A stretch of 64,000 bases of DNA, from assembly GCA_050084515.1 (NCBI GenBank), contig CM114274.1, forward strand, positions 26,102,001-26,166,000. Reading direction: 5' to 3'. Each line of letters begins with the position of its first letter. Within the stretch, counting starts at the first letter, position 1. The notes beneath the pieces were generated by a model that worked only from the letters and a program-made list of their open reading frames with translations, searched no databases and was not told the DNA's origin. This DNA comes from Blasia pusilla. Taxonomy: Eukaryota > Marchantiophyta > Marchantiopsida > Blasiales. Both the position numbers and the translations under genes were made by a program. This document shows positions 36,665-44,543 of the stretch, in pieces.

Positions 36665-36668
36665 GCTA

Positions 36669-36794
36669 TCGTGCGCATACACATCGCTACACAACATACA
36701 TCGCTGTCATCGAACACACACACAAACACACACGATCCCATGCTAACTCATGGCATCCATACACAGAGGCGAGAAGTACCAAAATATCTCCAAT
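36669..36794 (-). repeat. Element 2, repeat B1
   Basis: It lies directly after the purine tract and is joined to A2 through the same TAGC spacer seen in element 1. Confidence 0.9.
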
Positions 36795-36805
36795 CGCCCC
36801 CCTAG
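36795..36805 (-). promoter_or_regulatory. Element 2 polypurine tract
   Basis: The minus strand reads CTAGGGGGGCGA just before B1, matching the tract of element 1. Confidence 0.65.
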
Positions 36806-36980
36806 CTGGTGGTTAGGTCCCTCTAACTCCAGATAGCCATCTATCCCTACCTACCACGACATACATCTCTAGGACGCTAAGAGCAGAAAGGCCGGGTGCT
36901 AATGTGGCCCCATCGTTAGTCGCCTTCCTGTCATCCATATCAGAGAAAAAGTTGGAATCGAAACCTACCTAGTATCTCCT

Positions 36981-37406
36981 CTATGTACATCTGGGACACA
37001 TCCATCGTCCCTGAGGAACCCTACTGAGAGGTGGCGTCAGACATACCATATGCCAACCTCTCGAACATCCATCACAGACTAGCATCGTGGTCGCACCACG
37101 GGCAGAACCACACAACATACAACGCAAGCCTATAGGAACTAGTGCTAAGCTCGGATCTACTGTACCATCAATGTTAGGAAGGTGACATGGCGCACAATTA
37201 CGCACATGGTCCTTCCATACCATACCATCGCGTCCCTCCAACAAGAGAACACCGGATGGCAAAACGTCACGCACTCTCAGGATAGTGCGCCCTGCAGTCA
37301 CATCCAACGTCGTCGGTGCCATCTGCTGCAAGTAGACATAATCTCCCTGATGAAACCTCCGGATAGTTGGTCGATAACCACCACCCCGAATAGTCGCATA
37401 CCTCAA
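36981..37406 (-). pseudogene. Element 2 integrase C-terminus with PHD finger
   Basis: A 141-codon segment, in the same frame as the two preceding integrase segments and parted from them by single stops. The first part (YRPTIRRFHQGDYVYLQQ, KDHVRNCAPCHLPNID) is the integrase tail. The end is a complete C4HC3 PHD finger: CMLC, then CDGC, then WHMVC, then WMCPRC, with the PPL..VP.G.W spacing of classical PHD fingers. PHD fingers read histone H3 tails, so this could steer integration to chromatin, as chromodomains do in chromoviruses. That role is inference. It is the last coding unit before the purine tract. Confidence 0.8.
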
Positions 37407-37418
37407 CGTATCTCGATG

Positions 37419-37802
37419 CTACGCAATCTCCAAGTTCTCGAACGCCATGGGCATCACTCTCCGAAACAACTCAGCCCTGCGAGAACATGCTCGCACCCAT
37501 ACATCTGGGTCATCAAGGTCCAGCACCTTACCATCATCTCGACGAATGGCCGCAGGTAAATCTGGCTCTCGGCCATAAAGTAGCAAGTACGGTGAAAAAG
37601 ACGCTGAGGATGCCTGCCTGCTGAATCTATATCCCATCGCCAACCATGGCAATTGGAGGTCCCAATCTCCTAGGTGCCCTCTCTGCAAGCCATACTTGCG
37701 TAAATCCCTCTTCACCGTTTGCACAACTCTCTCCGCTAATCCATCCGCCTCGGGATGATCTCGCGAAGTCGTGCGGTGGTCGATCAACGCCTGATCACAC
37801 AA
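37419..37802 (-). pseudogene. Element 2 integrase, catalytic core second half
   Basis: It contains HPEADGLAERVVQTVKRDL, the third acidic residue of the DDE triad with its usual surroundings, and YLLLYGREPDLP, a Ty3/gypsy integrase landmark. It continues the frame of the segment at 37806-38060 after one stop. Confidence 0.8.
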
Positions 37803-37805
37803 GGC

Positions 37806-38045
37806 CTAGAACTCACCGCGAAACTCGGTACCCTGGTCTGTCAACACCTCAGCCGGTGTCAACACTCTATCAAGGAAGGCATAAGCTACTTCCTCACTCG
37901 TTTTGTCAGGAAATGCAACCAACTCGATCCACTTCAAGAAGTGCTCGACCATCACCAACACATAACGACTATGACGCTCCGTCAAAGGCAAAGGTCCTCC
38001 AAAATCCAAACTCCATCTATACCCTAAGCCCATGATCGGTAATGA
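37806..38045 (-). pseudogene. Element 2 integrase, catalytic core first half
   Basis: YRWSLDFGGPLPLTERHSRY gives the first catalytic Asp, and AEVLTDQGTEF gives the second. The zinc-binding N-terminal domain is missing because the ~1.7-kb deletion joins reverse-transcriptase sequence directly to this point. Confidence 0.8.
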
Positions 38046-38325
38046 ATGCATACTCCCCATGCGACATCTCCACTAGTCCTGCTCCGACCAAGTCTTGGCT
38101 CCTACTCTGAATCAGAGCCCTCTCCATATCACTGTACCTGTAGGGTCGTCGGAAGATCGGCGTATCACTCGACAACTCAATGCGGATCCCCGGTCCCTTC
38201 AGCGTACCCAAATCCTCCATGCTAAACGCAAAGTAGCTCCTATAACTTCTGAGGAACTGCTGATGTATTCGGCGCCGATCTCCTCCTGTCAACTTAGGGC
38301 CCATATCTGGCTCCCAAGTCTCCAT
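38040..38325 (-). pseudogene. Element 2 reverse transcriptase, N-terminal fragment
   Basis: Only the first ~95 codons remain, up to FRRPYRYSDMERALIQS and MSHGEYA. The catalytic YxDD block and all of RNase H are absent. It shares the frame of the methyltransferase C-terminus, separated by one stop, supporting a single protease-methyltransferase-reverse transcriptase polyprotein. The junction with integrase is near 38040. Confidence 0.8.
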
Positions 38326-38367
38326 CGTGACTACGGTAGGACTCTCCGGCGCGGGTATCGGTGGTTG

Positions 38368-38778
38368 CTATGGTGCAACCTCATCTCGAACAACAACACT
38401 CGGCCGCTCTCCTACAGCCAACTGCAAACTCTGATCTCCTCCACGTGCAGTGGCCGAAACCACGCTCGATGCTATGGCTATCATCTCCTGGCATACCTGC
38501 AAAACATCCCAAGAAGTCCAAGGGTGTCTCTCCCAATCTCCCCTGGTGCGTAGATCTCCTCGGGTCTCACCCCCAGCCACTGCCTCCACCGTCCCGGTAG
38601 GCATGGGGCTCACCAACGCAACCCCTGTGATATGTCGCGATCTCATACGACGCTGCTCAGCCACTCCCAAGCTGAGGATCCATGTCAAGCAGTTCAGGTC
38701 CATCGCCTGACCCAAGACATGGCGTCGTGATGCCTCTAACACTGACGGTACTGCCGTCACTCCTGTGGGAAATCCCAT
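38368..38778 (-). pseudogene. Element 2 cytosine methyltransferase, motifs IX-X segment
   Basis: It starts at MGFPTGVT, the tail of motif IX, then VLGQAMDLN at about 38718-38692, which fits motif X (usual core G-N/Q-A). It continues ~100 residues of linker to the reverse transcriptase. A frameshift in a GA-rich microsatellite at about 38782-38800 separates it from the preceding methyltransferase segment. Element 1 has no such expansion there, so the slip is secondary. Confidence 0.75.
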
Positions 38779-39304
38779 CGCTCACTCTCTCTCTCTCGTC
38801 GGCGTTGGGCTCCACCAACCGCTGAACCTGGTCATCCCAAACCAAGCTAGGACCGGCCTCCTTGTATACATAGGAAGTAGGAAAACTCACAAAAGTGGGC
38901 AAGGTTGCCCGCGGTCTGCCTACCGTGTTGACCACAGTCAACGGTGGTCGATCATCATGCCTCACTGCTTGTGATCGAGGACCTGGATCCAGAATGGAAT
39001 CCACCAACAAATGGGAGGGACGCTCCACTCTCGCATACGCCCTCCATAACACTGCATGGGGCACCAAGTTGGTCCACCATAGACGCGGGTGATGGGCTCT
39101 AGAACCTACACTCGCCGCATCCAAGAACACTGTTGGGCCGATCCAGGCACGCACCTGATGAGCACTCGTCACCACCCGTGACTTGGAGTCTCCTAAGATC
39201 GGCACATTCTCCATAATGTAGATTGGAGAACGAGAGTGATGCTCCTGCAACTGCCATAAGACCCTCAACATCTCCCAAAACAACCTGGATCGAGTGTCAG
39301 CCAA
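38779..39304 (-). pseudogene. Element 2 cytosine methyltransferase, motifs VI-VIII segment
   Basis: LFWEMLRVL leads into YIMENVPILG with the catalytic ENV (motif VI, 39211-39203). HHPRLWWTNL (about 39094-39065) resembles the HRARYFWGNL block of DNMT3/DRM enzymes. RPRATLPTFVSFP and LVEPNADERER lead to motif IX. It is in frame with the motif I-IV segment, parted only by a TGA at about 39316-39314 where a CGA codon would fit. Confidence 0.8.
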
Positions 39305-39313
39305 CCCGCTGCC

Positions 39314-39967
39314 TCATCCAGCACTCGATTGGCCCTGACATGGCCAACCATCAATGACCAAATCAATGGTCCCTACCCGCTCTAAGTCTTGCGCCCCCAA
39401 CAACGAAATATCCCTCGGTAGGGAACTCTGATACCCTTGTACTGCGGACACAGACAATAAGTCTGGAAAACGTAGGCGTAACTGCGCCACATGTCGTAGT
39501 GAGACGCACCTCGCAACATCATCACTCTCCACATACAAGTACTGCTGTACTCGCACTCTTGCCGGCAAAACAGTAGCTAACCCGGTGCTAATCCCTCCAA
39601 AGAGATCTAACACTCGAATACCCTCCTCCGGGGTACACCACACAATGGGTGTGGTATCCAAGGGTGTCATCGTAGCACTCCTTGCTACCTTGGGTTCCTC
39701 AGACCTGTCACGCTCCGGTGCAAACGCCTCGCTCCACGCGGTCTGCACGTGCTCATCTGCCAATCGTCGAAGCGCCTTAGTCGAGCCCCACATCGGCACC
39801 TCTCCTCCACAGAATGATGCACCTACCATAACACTCCTCTCCATAGAAATGTCAGGAACAAGAGTATCCTCTGCATGGACATGTCCCTCAATCAAATCAC
39901 TAGGCCAAGTGATGGCACTGCTAAATGCTGCTAAGGTCGCCATCCCTCCTGGCCGTTGCTCGATCAC
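39314..39967 (-). pseudogene. Element 2 cytosine-5 DNA methyltransferase, motifs I-IV segment
   Basis: 217 open codons. Motif I, VLDLFGG (residues 119-125, nt 39613-39593), binds S-adenosylmethionine. YLYVESDD fits motif II and LLGAQDLE motif III. LVIDGWPCQGQS is motif IV, with the nucleophilic cysteine at residue 210 (nt 39340-39338). The order I-IV-VI-VIII-IX-X is unpermuted, unlike plant DRM. The likely activity is methylation of DNA cytosine; site preference cannot be told. It follows the protease in the same frame after one TAG. All catalytic residues read are present, but this copy is interrupted. Confidence 0.85.
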
Positions 39968-40018
39968 TGCACATGTGAATCGAATGGGTAATGAGCTAAG
40001 GCGCCCATCACCTGACTG

Positions 40019-40858
40019 CTATCCTGGTCTGTAAGACGCTGACTCCTCCCAGTAATCCATGGAAAACCCCATCGGGTATAACACTGCTCCGCCAACCAAG
40101 ACGTCGTAGGACTCTGCATCAGTCACTATCGCCTTGGCGCGCACCACAGACTCATTAGTAGGATGTCTCGGGCGAATCCTCACCACGACCTCCTGTCGGG
40201 TGATATACTGTGTGGTACTCACGCCACCCAAGGATGTCTGTATCCGGAATGGACAACGCTCCACATCGGCTCTCGTCAAGCCCAATCCTTTGAATGACGC
40301 TTTCCCCAACATCAGGGGTTGCGCTCCTGAATCCAACAAGACGCGCTGCGGACTAAAAGCTCTACCTCCAGGACCCACCAACTGGAAGACCTCTCCTCGG
40401 TTATCCAGCAACACAACACCAAGAGAAGCCATGGCACGCTCTATCGCGGGTCTAGCGCGCATCTCCGCCATCCTAGCAGCCGCAGCCTGCCATGAATCTG
40501 ACGTGGACTGCCCAAGCATCCGCTCCAAGGGTAGGTCCATCACCTCCTCTGCAATCACCTCTGAACATGATGGAGGAACTCCAACTCCGCGCTCACATAG
40601 TGAAGCGGCCAGCCAAAAAGCCTCGACGGGCGTACCCCCCAACGTCATAACATCGGAAGCAGAAAATAAAGGAGTGTGGCACACAATAGTGGCCGCCCCC
40701 AACAACGTGCTCGACACATGCTCCTCCTGAGCATCAAAAATAAGAGTCATTGCACTCGCTTCTCCCATCGCCCTCCGTGCCTGCACACCAACAACATCAC
40801 CACCTCTCCAGGAACTTTGATGAGGACCCATCGATGGGGTCCTCATCGCTTCGGACAA
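40019..40858 (-). CDS. Element 2 protease (retropepsin-like) region of pol
   Basis: 279 open codons. VLLDSGAQPLMLGKASF carries the DSGA active site. ESYDVLVGGAVLYPMG is the conserved C-terminal protease stretch. The N-terminal ~170 residues have no recognised domain and probably link nucleocapsid to protease. It would cut the polyprotein during particle maturation. The frame differs from Gag, so either a programmed shift or a mutation lies between them. Confidence 0.7.
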   Translation of the reverse strand: MSEAMRTPSMGPHQSSWRGGDVVGVQARRAMGEASAMTLIFDAQEEHVSSTLLGAATIVCHTPLFSASDVMTLGGTPVEAFWLAASLCERGVGVPPSCSEVIAEEVMDLPLERMLGQSTSDSWQAAAARMAEMRARPAIERAMASLGVVLLDNRGEVFQLVGPGGRAFSPQRVLLDSGAQPLMLGKASFKGLGLTRADVERCPFRIQTSLGGVSTTQYITRQEVVVRIRPRHPTNESVVRAKAIVTDAESYDVLVGGAVLYPMGFSMDYWEESASYRPG

Positions 40859-41045
40859 CGTAAAGACTGAGGAAGCCTAGTATGTTTTCTGGCTTCCCCT
40901 TACTGTGGATCCAACTCTGCGGCTGCTCCACGCGTCACAACAGCGAAGGCCTCCATCTAGGCAACCCCGCACATCCAACCAGGATCCTCCAGATCTCTGG
41001 ATGCTCCATATGATGTCGATGCCACGGATCCGGCATCGGGTAACC

Positions 41046-41507
41046 TCAATGCCATAGCGGCAATCTGCTCCTCAGAGTTGTTGTATCGGCGACCATCCCG
41101 ACCTCACGTCCGGCGTCTCCCTCGGCGCGTTTAGGTGGTGGTACTCTACCTCCTCTACGCGCAGCTCCACCACCCTGTCGGGCAACTCCAGCTCCTCGTC
41201 CCCCAACGGGACCACCTGGTGCACGATCTCTAGGCCCACCCGTACCGGCTACTCGCTTTGATGCCCTCTCTGGCCCTCGGTCCGGACGTAACTCAGGATG
41301 TAAACTGAAACACTTGGCGCGTGTATGACCATACCTCTGACAATAGTCACACTGATAACCTCTTTGGTGCGGCAAAGACCATCTCCTCCTCCATCTTTGA
41401 GGCACACGTCCATGACCCTGACGAGTGCAATCGCGCTGATGATGGGCTTCACCACATGACCAACAAGTAATAGTAGGCGACTGCTGGTGAGCCGCATATG
41501 AAGGCAC
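41046..41507 (-). pseudogene. Element 2 nucleocapsid with two zinc knuckles
   Basis: CWSCGEAHHQRDC and CDYCQRYGHTRAKC are two CCHC-type knuckles, the second with perfect C-x2-C-x4-H-x4-C spacing. A Gly/Arg-rich tail follows. It is in the same frame as Gag, separated by two TAG codons (about 41613 and 41520), so it was originally one Gag protein. Confidence 0.8.
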
Positions 41508-41612
41508 AGGTCTCTATGGCACGGCCTCCCGGTATCCTCCCTGAGCTCGTGGTGCCACAGTCGACCTATCTCGGAGTCCACGTTGCTGCACAGGTGGTGT
41601 AGACAATTGTGA

Positions 41613-42398
41613 CTACTCTCGCCCAGAACCCATGGTGGCTACGCTCTCCTCCGCCATGTTGCGCTCAATGTTCTCGGCAGTCCTAAAAACATCTCTCAAC
41701 GTAGGGGAGGTGTTCATAAGAAGTACCCCCTCCCGCACCCGTGTCCGCAAGGTCCGATCCAGCATCGCGTACCATGACTGGATAACCTGAGCCTCTGTCA
41801 CCCCCTGAGTGACGTTGATCAACCGGCGCAAGCGAGTGTAAGCCTCACGTAAACTCTCACCCGGGCGCCTCTGGAAGTCGTGGATGCTCCACAACTTCTC
41901 CGTCCGTACCCCCTGGTAGCTCGCCCTCAACTTAGCAAAAAACTCAACCAAAGGGTTGAACCTTGGACGAACCCGACTAGACGGTGCAACTGCTCCCGTG
42001 CGAGTCACCCCTCCTAAAACGTCACTAGTGGAAGAGGAAATAGCCTCTCTTGACTCCTCCTCCTCATCTGGGAATGGCTCCGTCCATGACACATAATGTG
42101 GGTCATAGTAGAGCCTCCACGCCTCGATCTCACGTGCATATCTCTGAGAGAACTCACGGTAATCGTCCATGGGCGTCCCCTCTAAATGTTGGAACATACC
42201 GTTCCATGCAGTAAACGGGTTCAACTCTCTAGAGATCCTGGCCCGTTGGGAGTTGCACCAACTCCTAAACTCTGCTATGAAATCGTGCAACTCAATCGAG
42301 CCTACTGCACCTGAAAACCTACGCGGTCCTCTACCCCTGTCATCCATCTCGTACGCCCAACTGGTATGACCACTCACAATGTGTGGCGATGTGCTCAC
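41613..42398 (-). CDS. Element 2 Gag capsid region
   Basis: 261 open codons. The middle and C-terminal part fits the retrotransposon Gag fold: YREFSQRYAREIEAW, FNPLVEFFAKLRASYQGV, GESLREAYTRLRRLI and VTEAQVIQSWYAML. It would build the virus-like particle. Its downstream nucleocapsid is cut off by TAG stops. The true N-terminus may lie upstream, before 42398. Confidence 0.75.
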   Translation of the reverse strand: MSTSPHIVSGHTSWAYEMDDRGRGPRRFSGAVGSIELHDFIAEFRSWCNSQRARISRELNPFTAWNGMFQHLEGTPMDDYREFSQRYAREIEAWRLYYDPHYVSWTEPFPDEEEESREAISSSTSDVLGGVTRTGAVAPSSRVRPRFNPLVEFFAKLRASYQGVRTEKLWSIHDFQRRPGESLREAYTRLRRLINVTQGVTEAQVIQSWYAMLDRTLRTRVREGVLLMNTSPTLRDVFRTAENIERNMAEESVATMGSGRE

Positions 42399-42399
42399 A

Positions 42400-44013
42400 A
42401 ACTCCTCTACACCCTCCCCCTCGTCTGACGATGACAGAGAAGGAGGTCGAGGTGGTCCCTCACGTGGAGACCCTCGGAACCTCGCGCCACTACGCGTAAA
42501 ACCTCTAGAGCTACTCTCAGGTTCACCACCTCGCCTCTCAAAGTCCCCAACGAACTCTGTGATGACCCTCGTGCCCCTCTCACCCGATCACTCTAAACCT
42601 CGTGAGTAATCCCTCAATCACTCATCCCAAACATGCGGCACTCGATCTACACTCTCCCTCCCTGAGACGTGTAACGTGCGGCAACACGCGACGTGGTGTG
42701 GCAAATCGACCAGGCTATCATCTCATCGACAACCTACCCTCAACTCCGGACATCCCACACAGGTCTATGTCCCCTAAACCACATACATAACTGATGCTCT
42801 CATCATCCACACACCCAATATCCCCAAATAAACTACCCAAATCCCAGAATCCCTCACACGTGCAGGGTAAAGGACCAGAATGGGTAACCTGAACACATGT
42901 CGATGTCGCTCCTCAACAACTGTAAATCTCAACCCCAACTCGGTTGTGAAGCCAAACTCCTCAAACCAGCAAAACACAATCTGCTCCATAATGACGGTGC
43001 GGCTCCGCGATCGAGACTGTGCGGCTCCGCGATCGAGACGGTGCGGTGCGGCCACGAGCGGCACGGCACGGAAATCGGCGGCGCGTTGCAGCTACGGGCA
43101 TCACGTCACGGTCCTCGATCTTCGTGGAGGGGCTTCCAACTCAAAACATAGTAACGCGGCTAGAAAACTCGGACCCCATAAATCATTGGGTCACACGTCG
43201 TCCAGAATAGTACTCCAGTCGATCGATGACAGCTTGACGGGTAATGGGCCAGCTCACGGGTCAAAGGGCTTCGCGAAGGGTTGACGGTCTGGCAAAGGGT
43301 TGACGGCCTCGCGACGGGTTGACGGCCTCGCGACGAGTTGACGTCTTGGCGACGAGTTGACGGCCTGGCCAACGGGCTGACATCCTGGCGACAGGTTGAC
43401 GGCCTGGACGACGGGTTGACGTCCTGTCCAACGGCAATGGCGACGGCGACGGCGACGGTGGTCGACGGTGACGGCGCCGCCAACGGCGGCTGCTGCTTTA
43501 GGGTTTCGATTTCTACCCTAAAATTGGCAGTTTACAAAATTGGCCATAACTTTTTGGATGCAGCTCCAAATCGTGCACTATTGCACAACGTGCACAGCTT
43601 CAAGATCTACAATGGCGTCAAAAAATATTTTGAATCGGAAAATCCTATAAAAACTGATGGGGACTGTCGTAAACCCCAACGTTTCTTTCTTCTCCCCAAA
43701 ATTCGGCAACGCTTCCGCGCTGATTTCTCCCAACGAAAATATAAAACCTGTGAAAAGACAAATCAGAAAGCTACATGGTGCTCCAGAGAGCACCGGCGTA
43801 GGTAATCCGCCCACACACTCAAATTCTACTAACATTTGGGGAGCGCTTCCGCGCGCCACTCTCCCGTACGAAAAAACGGTAAAGGAAAATAGCAAACTGA
43901 ATGACTCTTGCACCCGTGAGCACTCCCATGAGTCATGAAGCAGGGAACACGGTCCCTAACCTGCACACACAGCCAAACTCCAGCAAGCTCCCGCATTGTA
44001 GCTCTCTCACTCT
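42400..44013 (-). other. Element 2 leader region
   Basis: 1.6 kb between the primer site and Gag. It contains the ~20-bp minisatellite at 43258-43435. No domain recognised. Confidence 0.5.
43258..43435. repeat. ~20-bp minisatellite in the element 2 leader
   Basis: About nine imperfect units of the type GGCCTSGCGACGGGTTGAC, followed by a short GGCGAC run. No counterpart was seen in the leader of element 1. Confidence 0.8.
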
Positions 44014-44029
44014 CTCATTCTCTCTTTGT
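44014..44029 (-). promoter_or_regulatory. Element 2 putative self-primer binding site
   Basis: The minus strand reads ACAAAGAGAGAATGAG directly after A1. It is complementary at 15 of 16 positions to the A2 segment 36328-36313 (14 of 16 in A1, 44207-44192), which lies 29 nt downstream of a TATA motif. The sequence differs from that of element 1, yet the pairing is kept. Confidence 0.6.
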
Positions 44030-44543
44030 AAAGTAAGATCCAATCTCTCTCTACACCATCTCACACCATAACTCTCAAAGGTGTGCACTCTCTCTCTCAT
44101 GTCAAACCAAAACCACTCTCCTAATGAGAGGCTTGGGTTACACTCACAAGGCAAGGGACCATAGCTCCGCCGCCTCATGCCAAGAGGTTCAACAAAGAGA
44201 TAATAAGCTCTCAAGCTCTCTCTCCTTGAGGTATACCCCTCCCCTCTCCCAAGCTCTCTCCATGGTAACCTATGCTCCCAAGTCACCTCCTTGGCTCTTG
44301 ACCTGATGTAGGAGGTCAAGGGACACTTACCAAAAATATAAATTCAACTATCCCCAACGTAGAAACTTACCCGAAATAGTAAGTTTCTCTATATGGCTCC
44401 AAATGAGGCGAAACGAAAGGGAAACCTGCTCTCTCAGGTTTCCCACGGCCTCAGCACGTCATTCTCGACCTCATGGGCCTGTCCTCCACTACTCGTGAAG
44501 ACGCTCTGCTAGATCCCACCGATCTATCCTAACAGTTGTGACA
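44029..44543 (-). repeat. Element 2, terminal repeat A1
   Basis: 515 bp, about 95% identical to A2, starting TGTCACAACTG on the minus strand. No B copy lies outside it. Confidence 0.9.

Larger units (their letters stand above)
36026..44543 (-). mobile_element. Element 2: methyltransferase- and PHD-bearing Ty3/gypsy-like retrotransposon with split repeats
   Basis: Read on the minus strand: A1 (44543-44029), leader, Gag with two CCHC knuckles, protease, cytosine methyltransferase, the start of reverse transcriptase, integrase with PHD finger, purine tract, B1, A2, B2. Ends are TGTCAC.. and ..CACGACA, inverted repeats as in element 1. Protease and the first two methyltransferase segments share one frame interrupted only by single stops, so they were one polyprotein. 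Reverse transcriptase and RNase H are mostly deleted. B1 and B2 differ at only 3 of ~126 positions, so insertion is fairly recent. Flanks AACT and AACC give at best an imperfect 4-bp target duplication. Confidence 0.9.

Noticed and set aside
40134-40730. 198-codon plus-strand frame
   Set aside because: It is a shadow of the element 2 protease region on the opposite strand.
43258-43435. Repeat array considered as CRISPR
   Set aside because: Units are contiguous and imperfect with no spacers, and the genome is a plant's.
36026-44543. Clean 5-bp target-site duplication around element 2
   Set aside because: Flanks read CAACT and AACCG or similar; at most an imperfect 4-bp match, so it is not claimed.
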